A DNA stretch of 64,000 nt, taken from Tragulus kanchil (Eukaryota; Chordata; Mammalia; Artiodactyla; Tragulidae). The stretch covers positions 172,017,501 to 172,081,500 of the forward strand of contig JAIOJX010000004.1 of NCBI GenBank assembly GCA_022376925.1, given 5' to 3'. Of the stretch, positions 36,301-40,994 are shown piece by piece (position 1 is the first letter of the stretch; each line of letters starts with the position of its first letter). The notes beneath the pieces are model-generated. The model was not told the DNA's origin. It was given only the letters and a program-made list of their open reading frames with translations, and did not search any database. The position numbers and the translations under genes are program-made.

Positions 36301-39300
36301 CCTGTGCTGCTTCCTGCCCCGCGAGGCCCCAGGGGAGGGGACGGTGACCCTCAGACGGGGTGGGGTGGGACAGTCTGGGGGCGCCATAGGAGAGGAGGAG
36401 CTTGCCTGGTGGGAGGATTCAGCACAGGAAGCGTGGGCCCCAAGGAGGGGGAGCCTCCCGTGTTTGTGGCTGGAAGAGGGCAGGGGCCGCGGGAAAGCCT
36501 GAACAGCCAGGGCAGCGGTGGGAGCACTCAGCATGGAGCCTGGCGCCACGGAAGGGTCAGGACAGCGTGCCCACGGGGCCGGGTGACCCCAGCTGAGGGC
36601 AGGAAGGGGAGGAGGGGCTTTGGGCAGCAGGAGGCAGCTGCCCCCCAGGCCTTGTAGGAAGCGTCTGGCATGGCTGCGGAGGGGCAGAGGCCGCGGCAGG
36701 GGCCACAGGGGCGGGGCCTGGCCATCGCCTCGCGGCCCTCTGCGTCCTCCCCGACTCGTGTGCACCTTTCCTGGCCCTCGACACACCAGTCCCTCCCCTC
36801 AAGCCCCCACGAGGGGCGCACATTGCCAGCCCCCTTAGAGCTGGGGGACTGTGGCCGAGAGCAGGGAGTCCTTGCTGGGAGCCGGCACGGTGGGCTGCTG
36901 CCCCCTTTCTCGCCACCCACTTCCCCCGGGTCCGCGGAAACTCCGGGGCCTGTGCTGTCTGGAGTCGGGCGGCTGCGGCGGGCTGTTGCCTGTCCTGGCT
37001 CTAAGCTTCTTGTCTGCCTCTTCGCTTGCTCTCTGCCTCTCCACTAGGCTCCATCCTCCTCCCCCGTGAGCCTCCTGGAAGTTGCTTGGAAAGGGTGCGG
37101 GAAGGAAAGAGGGTGGATGATGGACGGACAGATGGACGGAGGGGTGGAGGGGTGGGTGGAGGGGCTGGCGGTGGACGGAGGCGTGCACTCAGCCTGTCCC
37201 CCACCCCGCAGCGCCCTCCTGCGGACGGCCTTCCTGCTGCTGCTGCTCATCAGCGCCACCTGGCTGCTGGGGCTGCTGGCCGTCAACAGCGACGTGCTCG
37301 CCTTCCACTACCTCTTCGCCGTCTTCAGCTGCCTGCAGGTGGGCGGCTGGCCGACAGAGGCCCGGCGGGGTCAGCCCTGGTGAGGTCACGGGTCCCTGTG
37401 CTGCTTCCTGCCCCGCGAGGCCCCGAAAGGGTCCCTTGTCCCGGCGTCCCGGCTGTGGCCTTGCCTTGCTCTCTGGATGCACGGGTCACGCCGTGGCTGT
37501 CCCCGCCGTGTGCCAGGGGTCCTTCGGCCAGAGAGGAGCCCGTTCCAAACGCAGCTGTGTCGGGACCCCATTCCACGGCCTCCTTTGTCAGGACACAAGG
37601 GTCTTCTCAGCCGGAGAGATGCCCCCCTCGCCCGCCCCCAGCCCAGGGTCGATCCGCTGTGCCCCAGAGAGCGCTGACCATTACACAGTCCACCGAGGGC
37701 CTCCCCAGACCCTGATGCACGACGCAGCACGGGGACCTGGATGGCCAGGAGCTGGGGCCCAGGGGGCGGTCCTCCAGGCGCCGGGCAGGCTGGCCACCCT
37801 GGCCAGGCCCCTCCCGGAGAAATCGGAAGCAGCCGGGGCAGGGCGGCCGGGTGTGGGCCGTGCGGGGCGTCTGCACGGGCTCAGCGCCAGGCCTGCTCTG
37901 GGCACCGTCGTTCCACACGCGGCGCTGAGCTTCAGCCGTCCTCCGGGCCCGCGGGGCGGCCGCCGGCCCTGGCTTCCCTCCCAAGGCCGAGCGGGTGCTG
38001 AGCCCCTTCCCCCCGCCCAGGGCCTCGCCGTCCTCCTGCTCCACTGCGTGTTCAACAGGGACGTCCGGAAGCACCTGAAGGGCGTGCTCGCGGGGAAGAA
38101 GCCGTACCCCGACGACTCGGCCACCACCAGGGCCACCCTGCTGACGGTAGGAGGTGCCGGGGGCCCGGGGCCCGGGTTTGGGGGTCTGGACCAGCCACAG
38201 ACGCAGCCCCAGGTCTCGCCTCCCCGCAAAGTGGACATCACAGGCCCAGACCAGAGCACAGCAGCCAGGAGGAGCAGTCGGCTGGGTGGGGTCTGCCCCG
38301 TCCCAGCCCCGTCCCCCACGGCAGGGGGGTCTTGACCAGAAGCAGGAGCAGTGGGAGCCGCTGTGCTCTGTGCCCGGGGCTTGTGGCGAGGACCCCGCCG
38401 TCCCCCAGCCCCGGTGGCCTCTGCTCGGCCCGTGACCGGCCCCCTCCCCGCAGCGGTCCCTCAACTGCAACAACACGTACGGTGAGGAGCCGGACATGTT
38501 CCGCACGGCCCTGGGCGAGTCCACCGCCTCGCTGGACAGCACCATCAGGTCAGGCCCGGCGGGCGTCCCGCCGGGGGCACTGGGAGGGCGGGCGGGGGGC
38601 AGCTCTCAGAGCAAACAGGCTTTGTCACGTCCGCCCCGAGCCGTGTGGCCCGCCGTCCGCGAGCACGCGCGTTTGCTCGGGTGCCGGGCGGGGCTGGCCC
38701 GGCACAGGCCCCGGGCGCTGGGCGAGGCGGGGGCCGGTGGCGCGTCCCCGAGCAGGGCGCTGAGCCCTCCCTCTGCCCTCCCCAGGGAGGAAGGGGGCCA
38801 GAAGCTCAGCGTGTCCTCGGGGCCAGCGCGGGGCGGCCACGGCGAGCCGGACTCGTCCTTCGTCCCCAGGAACTCCAAGAAGCCTCGCGGTACGTGTCCT
38901 CTGGCGCGCGGTCTCCTGCCGCCCGTGCGTCTCCCCCGGGGGGCCCGGCGCCTCCTGCTGGCCTTCAGCTGCCCCAGGGCCCCTGGTCAGGGAGAGCCTA
39001 CAGCCTTGAAGAGGCGGCCACGACACGGCGGGACCCGCTGACCCCAGGGCCCGGGCCAGGTGGCTCGGCTCGGCCCTGACAGAAGCCCCGCCCGCAGGCC
39101 ACGACTCGGACTCGGACAGCGAGCTCTCCCTGGACGAGCAGAGCAGCTCCTGCGCCTCCTCCCGCTCGTCGGACAGCGAGGACGGCGGGCCCGAGGCTGA
39201 GGACCGCTGGCGCCCGGCCCAGGGCCCCGTGCACAGCACCCCGAAAGGTGAGCGGGCCTGCAGGTGGAGAGGGGTCCGCGCCCCCGGGGCCGGGCTCGGC

Positions 39301-40994
39301 GGAGCGGGGCTGAGAGGTGGAGCCGAGCGCAGGGGCGGCTGCGTGGTGAGGGCCCCTCTTGTGCCTCAGGGGACGCTGCGGTCAACCACATCCCCGCCGG
39401 CTGGCCCGAGGAGAGCCCGGCGGGGAGCGACAGCGAGGAGCCGGGCGAGCAGCCGCGCCTGAAGGTGGAGACCAGGGTCAGCGTGGAGCTGCACCTGGAC
39501 GAGCAGGGCAACCACTGCAGCGAGCACGGCCCCGCCAGGGACAGCGGAGGCCCCAGGCCCCCGGCCGCGCCCCCCAGCCAGCCCCCCGAGCAGAGAAAAG
39601 GTGCCGAGGGCCTGCTGTCCGCACAGCTGGGGGCTGGGAAGTCCTCGCTCCTGGGGGCGGGGCGCGGGGGGACGGCACCCCGCAGGACACAGGGGAGGCC
39701 CGAGGGAGGGCCCAGGAGCGGCACCCGCAGCTCCGCGTGACCGTCCCTCCCCCAGTGCCCTGCGTCCGGCAGAGGCAGCCCGGCCGTGACCTTCTCAATC
39801 CCCCCGGACCCTGAACGCAGGCATCTTGAAAAACAAAGTCACCTACCCCCCGCCGCTGACCGAGAAGAGCCTGCAGTCGCGGCTGCGGGAGAAGCTGGCC
39901 GAGTGCGGGCAGAGCCCGGCGTCCTCACGCACGTCCTCCCCGGGCTCCGGCGACGGGGTCCGCGCCCCCGAGAGCGCCGTCACCGTCAAGACGCCGCACC
40001 GGGAGCCCGGCCGCGAGCACCTCAACGGGGTGGCCATGAACGTGCGGGCCGGCAGTGCCCAGGCCCACGGCTCCGGCTCCGAGTGAGTAGGCCGGGCCTC
40101 GGGAGGGGCAGCGGGCGCGGCCCCCGGCCAGCCTCCCCTCGGTGCCCCGTCGGGAGCACGGGCGAGTCCCGGGGCCGGGGCCGGGGCCGGAGCACAGGGG
40201 CACACCCAGGCAGAGGCCCGGGGTCTGCGAGGGGCTTCTGCCCCGGAGAGGAGGCCTGCTGGGGTCGGGAGTGGCCACTGAAGGTGGAGGAGAGCCCCCT
40301 GTCCTGTGGGCTGAGTCGCCCCCGCCCCGCGCCCCTGGAGGCCTAGGACTTGAGACCCTGTGGGAGTGCGCGCCGTCTCCTCGGCCCGGGTTGTTCCTGC
40401 CCCGTTTCGTGGTTGAGGAGACTGTGGCCGGGGGTGGGGGCGGCGCCCAGCCACAGAGGCGTGGAAACAGGCTCCAGGTCATCTGTCGTATTAATAGAAT
40501 GACCTTCCTAATAGCTCAGTTGGTAAAGAATCTGCCTGCAAAGCAGGAGACCGGGGTTCGATTTCTGTGTTGGGAAGATCCCCTGGAGAAGGAAACGGCA
40601 CCCCACTCCAGTGTTTCTGCCTGGGAAACTCCATGGACAGAGGAGCCCGGTGGGCGACAGTCCGTGGGTCGCAAGAGTCAGACGCGACTAAGCGAAGGAT
40701 CTAATCTACTCGACGTACCCCGTGGGCCCGTGCGAGGCCGGCTGTGGAGGACGCCCGGCGGGCCCTGGTGGTCAGGGTGCAGGTTCAGCCTGTCGCCTCC
40801 CCTGCCTGCCAGTGTCTCCGGGTCCACACGTGCGCGTGCCCGCTGGGGGGCCTCCGGGCGCCTCCTGTGCCCTGCACGACCCCAGACCCAGCTCAGCTGC
40901 TGGCTTCACAGGTGGCAGGGGGTCCCCGCTGACCCTCTGCCTGCCTGCCCGGCTTCTTCCCACGCGCAGAGGCAGTAACGAAACTTCAATTTGA
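202..40994 (+). CDS. CELSR1: CELSR1, 3' third of the gene (22 coding exons, spliced)
   Basis: Planar-cell-polarity atypical cadherin and adhesion GPCR of the plasma membrane; it makes homophilic contacts between neighbouring cells and works with Frizzled and Vangl proteins. Twenty-two exons with matching splice phases encode about 1,075 residues: laminin-EGF, hormone-receptor motif, GAIN/GPS, seven transmembrane helices and a long cytoplasmic tail. The order and sequence match mammalian CELSR1 as I know it (for example [46 protein letters not shown]). The 5' part, with cadherin repeats and most EGF and laminin-G domains, lies outside the window to the left. Several exons occur twice because of about 1.1-kb tandem duplications judged to be assembly artefacts; only one copy of each should be counted. 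CELSR2 and CELSR3 are less likely because the tail matches CELSR1 specifically. Confidence 0.97.
586..735 (+). mobile_element. CHR-type tRNA-derived SINE
   Basis: Starts ggggcttccctggcggctcg, later ctggtcgggggactaagatcc and an A-rich end: the pattern of cetartiodactyl CHR SINEs. Repeated at 1692-1860 by duplication 1. Confidence 0.8.
1308..1428 (+). CDS. CELSR1: CELSR1 exon: EGF-like / laminin-EGF (duplicate copy)
   Basis: Identical to 202-322, with the same splice sites, displaced by 1,106 bases inside a tandem duplication. This is either the real exon or its artefactual twin; including both would break the frame. Confidence 0.6.
1692..1865 (+). mobile_element. CHR-type SINE (duplicate copy, complete tail)
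   Basis: Same element as at 586; this copy continues into an A-rich tail (taataaagactaaaaatgg) that copy 1 lacks. Confidence 0.8.
1866..3054 (+). other. CELSR1 intron
   Basis: GC-rich intronic DNA before the laminin-EGF exon at 3055. No repeat or further exon recognised. Confidence 0.7.
3055..3238 (+). CDS. CELSR1: CELSR1 exon: laminin-type EGF domain
   Basis: Acceptor ctcctgcag, donor gtctgc; enters in phase 0 and leaves one base (g). Encodes [19 protein letters not shown] and continues to [20 protein letters not shown] and [10 protein letters not shown]. The regular cysteine spacing completes the laminin-EGF domain begun in the preceding exon. It is single copy in the window. The donor is a weaker consensus (GTCTGC), but the phase matches the next exon exactly. 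Confidence 0.95.
3302..3330 (+). repeat. Short TG-rich microsatellite
   Basis: Run of tgtg/cctgtgtgtgtgtgtg within the intron after the laminin-EGF exon. Confidence 0.7.
3561..3662 (+). CDS. CELSR1: CELSR1 exon: start of hormone-receptor motif
   Basis: Acceptor ctgtccccag, donor gtaagt. Two bases complete the split valine codon, then [20 protein letters not shown] and [13 protein letters not shown]. The WW pair and cysteines are typical of the extracellular hormone-receptor motif (HRM) of family B and adhesion GPCRs. Leaves one base, which joins the GGA glycine codon of the next exon. Confidence 0.96.
4259..4353 (+). CDS. CELSR1: CELSR1 exon: end of hormone-receptor motif (copy 1)
   Basis: Acceptor ttccctag, donor gtaggc. 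Encodes [20 protein letters not shown] and [12 protein letters not shown], ending in phase 0. The RHC...GW..P..FNCT pattern closes the HRM disulphide-rich fold. Repeated exactly at 5326-5420. Confidence 0.94.
4752..4961 (+). CDS. CELSR1: CELSR1 exon: start of GAIN domain (copy 1)
   Basis: Acceptor ccaccgcag, donor gtagga; exactly 70 codons, phase 0 to 0. Starts [20 protein letters not shown] and includes [20 protein letters not shown] and [10 protein letters not shown], helical sequence of GAIN subdomain A. Two or more N-glycosylation sequons (NET, NAT) fit an extracellular location. Copy at 5819-6028. The two exons of this block total 305 nt, so splicing both blocks would cause a frameshift. 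Confidence 0.94.
5326..5420 (+). CDS. CELSR1: CELSR1 exon: end of hormone-receptor motif (duplicate copy)
   Basis: Base-for-base repeat of 4259-4353 with the same splice sites, displaced by 1,067. Interpreted as a false duplication. Confidence 0.6.
5819..6028 (+). CDS. CELSR1: CELSR1 exon: start of GAIN domain (duplicate copy)
   Basis: Base-for-base repeat of 4752-4961 with the same splice sites, displaced by 1,067. Downstream unique intron follows this copy, so this copy's right flank is genuine. Confidence 0.65.
6051..7047 (+). other. CELSR1 intron, possible MIR fragment
   Basis: Unique intronic sequence. About 6300-6385 (gttaaggaatccgaggccca and onward) resembles the core of an ancient MIR SINE; weak. 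Confidence 0.4.
7120..7303 (+). CDS. CELSR1: CELSR1 exon: GAIN domain (copy 1)
   Basis: Acceptor tctgaccag, donor gtgagc. Enters in phase 0 and leaves one base (g). Reads [20 protein letters not shown], then [20 protein letters not shown] and [11 protein letters not shown]; this is GAIN subdomain A/B. 184 nt, so splicing a second copy (8308-8491) would shift the frame. Confidence 0.94.
8308..8491 (+). CDS. CELSR1: CELSR1 exon: GAIN domain (duplicate copy)
   Basis: Exact repeat of 7120-7303 displaced by 1,188. The intron bases just downstream carry several one- and two-base contractions relative to copy 1 (for example ctggggagg becoming ctgggagg), which suggests lower-quality sequence. Confidence 0.55.
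9910..10053 (+). CDS. CELSR1: CELSR1 exon: GAIN domain (copy 1)
   Basis: Acceptor tccccgcag, donor gtagaa. Two bases complete the split codon after NM, then [20 protein letters not shown], ending [13 protein letters not shown] plus one base. 144 nt. The exact copy is at 11037-11180. Contains an NFT sequon. Confidence 0.93.
11037..11180 (+). CDS. CELSR1: CELSR1 exon: GAIN domain (duplicate copy)
   Basis: Exact repeat of 9910-10053, same splice sites, displaced by 1,127. Because 144 nt is divisible by three, this duplicate alone would not shift the frame and could be mis-annotated as a real extra exon. Confidence 0.6.
11575..11690 (-). mobile_element. CHR-type SINE fragment, reverse orientation
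   Basis: tatttattgggccacaccag and ctgatcggggatcaaactcagg are the reverse complement of the CHR SINE body (gatccccgatcagggaac). Confidence 0.7.
11895..12786 (+). mobile_element. Tigger-like (pogo family) DNA transposon fossil
   Basis: The left part resembles Tigger consensus (ctttatctctggtttctgag, ccagaaataaatagttc). 12225-12350 translates to a decayed transposase DNA-binding region, [20 protein letters not shown] then [11 protein letters not shown]. The right part (acttttattatt-like AT-rich tract at 12745-12786) fits its 3' end. A CHR SINE is inserted at 12357-12613. Internally deleted and not functional. Confidence 0.75.
12357..12613 (+). mobile_element. CHR-type SINE inserted in the Tigger fossil
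   Basis: Begins aggcttccctggtggtccag, with a tRNA-like box ggttcgattcc, and ends in an A tract. It is flanked by perfect 15-base target-site duplications aaaactgccaaagct (12342-12356 and 12614-12628). Confidence 0.9.
12787..13560 (-). mobile_element. BovB (RTE) LINE, 3' part, copy 1
   Basis: Reverse-oriented. The minus strand encodes the degraded end of the BovB reverse transcriptase: [58 protein letters not shown], with frameshifts. The left end (tgttcagttgccaagccgtg) is the 3' tail shared with Bov-tA SINEs. Dead element; hallmark of ruminant DNA. Confidence 0.9.
13561..13997 (+). other. CELSR1 intron
   Basis: Unique-looking intron DNA, partly repetitive (aaccagcctgagtgtaggctaacc). No gene seen. 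Confidence 0.5.
13998..14668 (-). mobile_element. BovB LINE, artefactual second copy
   Basis: Repeats 12893-13563 with a two-base difference (cttctcgtcc versus cttcgtcc); lacks the 3' tail present at 12787-12892. Confidence 0.85.
15579..15783 (+). CDS. CELSR1: CELSR1 exon: GAIN domain
   Basis: Acceptor ctgttgcag, donor gtaagg. Starts [20 protein letters not shown] (a variable basic/proline linker), then [20 protein letters not shown] and [20 protein letters not shown]. Leaves two bases (ag) that join g of the next exon to give arginine. This is the only complete copy; a 3' fragment of it is fused to part of the next exon at 16811-16868. Confidence 0.95.
16044..16286 (-). mobile_element. Bov-tA/BovB 3'-end fragment, reverse
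   Basis: cgctaagtcgtgtctgactctctgtgaccc is the reverse of the Bov-tA/BovB tail (gggtcacaaagagtcggac). Duplicated at 17126-17368. Confidence 0.75.
16761..16868 (+). pseudogene. Chimeric exon fragment (start of one CELSR1 exon fused to end of the preceding one)
   Basis: From 16761 the sequence has a proper acceptor and the first about 50 bases of the exon found whole at 17847. At the shared bases gtac near 16810 it switches to the last 58 bases of the upstream exon (15726-15783), followed by that exon's donor and intron. The exon order is therefore reversed inside one exon. It is the junction of a 1.08-kb tandem duplication and is not a functional exon. Confidence 0.85.
17126..17368 (-). mobile_element. 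Bov-tA/BovB 3'-end fragment (duplicate)
   Basis: Same as 16044-16286, offset 1,082. Confidence 0.75.
17847..18014 (+). CDS. CELSR1: CELSR1 exon: GAIN domain, approach to GPS
   Basis: Acceptor tgcccgcag, donor gtaagg. Encodes [40 protein letters not shown] and [22 protein letters not shown] is the conserved first half of the GPS region. It leaves two bases (gc), completing alanine with c of the next exon. Only this copy has both splice sites intact. Confidence 0.95.
17852..20083 (+). repeat. Tandem duplication 7 (CELSR1 GAIN exon)
   Basis: 17853-18963 and 18975-20083, offset 1,120-1,122. Left edge inside an exon. Confidence 0.95.
18975..19136 (+). pseudogene. Truncated duplicate of CELSR1 GAIN exon
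   Basis: Repeats 17853-18014 (offset 1,122) but lacks the first six exon bases and the true acceptor. The donor region has lost two bases relative to the intact copy (gtaagg reads gtgg). It sits at the left end of a tandem-duplicate copy and is most simply an assembly product. Confidence 0.8.
20084..20666 (+). other. CELSR1 intron with MIR-like fragment
   Basis: 20150-20250 (cccatttcacagataaattaac, ggatcagagacgtgg) resembles the MIR SINE core. The remainder is unique GC-rich intron. Confidence 0.5.
20667..20793 (+). CDS. CELSR1: CELSR1 exon: GPS (GPCR proteolysis site)
   Basis: Acceptor tctctgcag, donor gtgggc. Encodes [20 protein letters not shown], then [20 protein letters not shown] and RE, phase 0 end. 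The W...GC...C.C.H pattern is the GPS of adhesion GPCRs. The tripeptide at the cleavage position reads HVT, close to the canonical H-L/I-T. Single copy in the window. Confidence 0.96.
20794..22299 (+). other. CELSR1 intron between GPS and TM1 exons
   Basis: Unique intronic DNA. No exon, repeat or regulatory element could be supported. Confidence 0.6.
22429..22629 (+). CDS. CELSR1: CELSR1 exon: TM1 and TM2 (copy 1)
   Basis: Acceptor gcccgcag, donor gtgagg; 67 codons, phase 0 to 0. [20 protein letters not shown] followed by [18 protein letters not shown] gives TM1 with a basic inner end, then the [20 protein letters not shown] stretch gives TM2, ending QTENP. Exact copy at 23526-23726. At 201 nt the duplicate is in frame, but a doubled TM1-TM2 would ruin the seven-helix topology. 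Confidence 0.95.
23526..23726 (+). CDS. CELSR1: CELSR1 exon: TM1 and TM2 (duplicate copy)
   Basis: Exact repeat of 22429-22629, displaced by 1,097. The upstream flank differs: about 70-90 bases of intron seen before copy 1 are missing and a run of nine c precedes the ag acceptor. Interpreted as false duplication. Confidence 0.55.
24272..26514 (+). repeat. Tandem duplication 9 (intron)
   Basis: 24272-25390 and 25398-26514, offset 1,124. Overlaps the end of duplication 8, so the segment starting ggagctgcatgggctcctgg occurs three times (23180, 24277 and 25401). Confidence 0.95.
24568..28827 (+). other. CELSR1 intron made largely of duplicated blocks
   Basis: Between the TM1-TM2 and TM3-TM4 exons. 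Nearly all of it is copies from duplications 8-10. No coding exon is present; open frames here are GC-driven. Confidence 0.7.
26376..28827 (+). repeat. Tandem duplication 10 (intron)
   Basis: 26376-27581 and 27587-28827, offset 1,209-1,210. Near its right end copy 1 has a degraded T-rich stretch where copy 2 has about 58 normal bases. Confidence 0.93.
28911..29102 (+). mobile_element. Bov-tA SINE
   Basis: ccgggtggctcagtggcgaa, ggagcaggaaatggcaaccc, and the ending agtcggacgcgactgagc are diagnostic. Confidence 0.9.
29594..29870 (+). repeat. GC-rich minisatellite
   Basis: About 15 imperfect units of roughly 17-19 bases built on ggtgtggctcccaggggcg, starting 224 bases upstream of and ending 12 bases before the TM3-TM4 exon. 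Confidence 0.85.
29883..30057 (+). CDS. CELSR1: CELSR1 exon: TM3, intracellular loop 2 and TM4
   Basis: Acceptor tctcccgcag, donor gtgagc. Encodes [20 protein letters not shown] (TM3, with the cysteine that pairs with extracellular loop 2), [20 protein letters not shown] and [16 protein letters not shown] (TM4). Leaves one base for the glycine codon of the next exon. Strongly conserved across CELSR proteins. Confidence 0.97.
30360..30535 (+). repeat. GGAT-type tetranucleotide repeat, imperfect
   Basis: Degenerate (tgga)n/(gatg)n stretch: gatgggtggatgaacgagtg through ggatggatggacggagag. Confidence 0.85.
31371..31562 (+). mobile_element. Bov-tA SINE
   Basis: gggcttccctggtggctccg, ggttcgatccctgggtcagg, ending cagacacagctgagcaac. 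Duplicated at 32501-32692. Confidence 0.9.
32501..32692 (+). mobile_element. Bov-tA SINE (duplicate)
   Basis: Same element as 31371-31562, offset 1,130, no difference noted. Confidence 0.85.
33190..33356 (-). mobile_element. Bov-tA SINE, reverse, partial
   Basis: ttgcatccgagtctttgcgac to ctttacccgttgagctacagg reads as reverse Bov-tA with internal losses. Confidence 0.75.
33357..34273 (+). other. CELSR1 intron, includes ancient repeat tail
   Basis: 33400-33510 (ccacataaggccaccgtcag, gatgcattcagcccaccac) and 31780-31920 (caaagtaccacacgctaggg) look like two ends of one old interspersed repeat of unassigned family. The rest is unique GC-rich intron. Confidence 0.45.
34274..34386 (+). CDS. CELSR1: CELSR1 exon: extracellular loop 2 and start of TM5
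   Basis: Acceptor cgtcccgcag, donor gtgagt. Reads [20 protein letters not shown] (loop 2 with its FCW cysteine), then [18 protein letters not shown] entering TM5. Ends in phase 0. Confidence 0.96.
34762..34841 (+). CDS. CELSR1: CELSR1 exon: end of TM5 and intracellular loop 3
   Basis: Acceptor ttttccacag, donor gtaagt. Encodes [20 protein letters not shown] and YERKRV, closing TM5 and forming a short basic loop 3. Two bases (gt) remain and join c of the next exon. Confidence 0.94.
36003..36090 (+). repeat. Imperfect GGAT/GGAC repeat (copy 1)
   Basis: gatggacggacagatggacg and ggagggg units just before the TM6 exon; repeated at 37097-37184 by duplication 12. Confidence 0.75.
36118..36244 (+). 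CDS. CELSR1: CELSR1 exon: TM6 and most of TM7 (copy 1)
   Basis: Acceptor accccgcag, donor gtgggc. Encodes [20 protein letters not shown] (TM6), [10 protein letters not shown] and [12 protein letters not shown] (into TM7). 127 nt; splicing the exact copy at 37212-37338 as well would shift the frame. Confidence 0.95.
37212..37338 (+). CDS. CELSR1: CELSR1 exon: TM6 and most of TM7 (duplicate copy)
   Basis: Base-for-base repeat of 36118-36244 displaced by 1,094, within a duplicated intron-exon block. Treated as an artefact twin. Confidence 0.6.
37426..38020 (+). other. CELSR1 intron before the TM7 exon
   Basis: Unique GC-rich intron; nothing else recognised. Confidence 0.6.
38021..38146 (+). 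CDS. CELSR1: CELSR1 exon: end of TM7 and start of cytoplasmic tail
   Basis: Acceptor ccccgcccag, donor gtagga; 42 codons, phase 0 to 0. [20 protein letters not shown] completes TM7 and the amphipathic helix 8 region, then [22 protein letters not shown] starts the tail. Confidence 0.95.
38454..38548 (+). CDS. CELSR1: CELSR1 exon: cytoplasmic tail
   Basis: Acceptor tccccgcag, donor gtcagg. Encodes [20 protein letters not shown] and [11 protein letters not shown] plus two bases of the following arginine codon. The RSLNCN...ESTASLDS pattern is conserved in CELSR tails. Confidence 0.94.
38786..38889 (+). CDS. CELSR1: CELSR1 exon: cytoplasmic tail
   Basis: Acceptor cctccccag, donor gtacgt. Encodes [20 protein letters not shown] and [14 protein letters not shown], with one base left for glycine. 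Low-complexity, divergent part of the tail; the assignment rests on phase and on neighbouring exons. Confidence 0.9.
39098..39247 (+). CDS. CELSR1: CELSR1 exon: acidic/serine-rich tail segment
   Basis: Acceptor gcccgcag, donor gtgagc. [20 protein letters not shown], then [10 protein letters not shown], ending in GPVHSTPK. The [15 protein letters not shown] block is a recognisable CELSR tail signature rich in potential casein-kinase sites. Confidence 0.95.
39370..39600 (+). CDS. CELSR1: CELSR1 exon: cytoplasmic tail
   Basis: Acceptor tgcctcag, donor gtgccg. Encodes [40 protein letters not shown] and a proline-rich end PSQPPEQRK. The LKVET.VSVELH motif matches CELSR1. One base remains for the following glycine. 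Confidence 0.94.
39821..40082 (+). CDS. CELSR1: CELSR1 exon: distal tail, two possible 3' ends
   Basis: Acceptor gaacgcag. Encodes [20 protein letters not shown] and a serine-rich stretch, ending [22 protein letters not shown]. At 40082 the sequence GA followed by gtgagt is a strong donor; splicing to 40970 makes the codon GAA and continues the frame. If unspliced, the codon GAG is followed directly by the stop TGA at 40084-40086. Confidence 0.9.
40494..40700 (+). mobile_element. Bov-tA SINE in last CELSR1 intron
   Basis: aatagctcagttggtaaaga, tgcaaagcaggagaccggg, ending gagtcagacgcgactaagcg. Occupies the intron between 40082 and 40970. Confidence 0.9.

Larger units (their letters stand above)
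35238..37425 (+). repeat. Tandem duplication 12 (TM6-TM7 exon)
   Basis: 35238-36331 and 36332-37425, offset 1,094, copies abut exactly. Confidence 0.95.
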
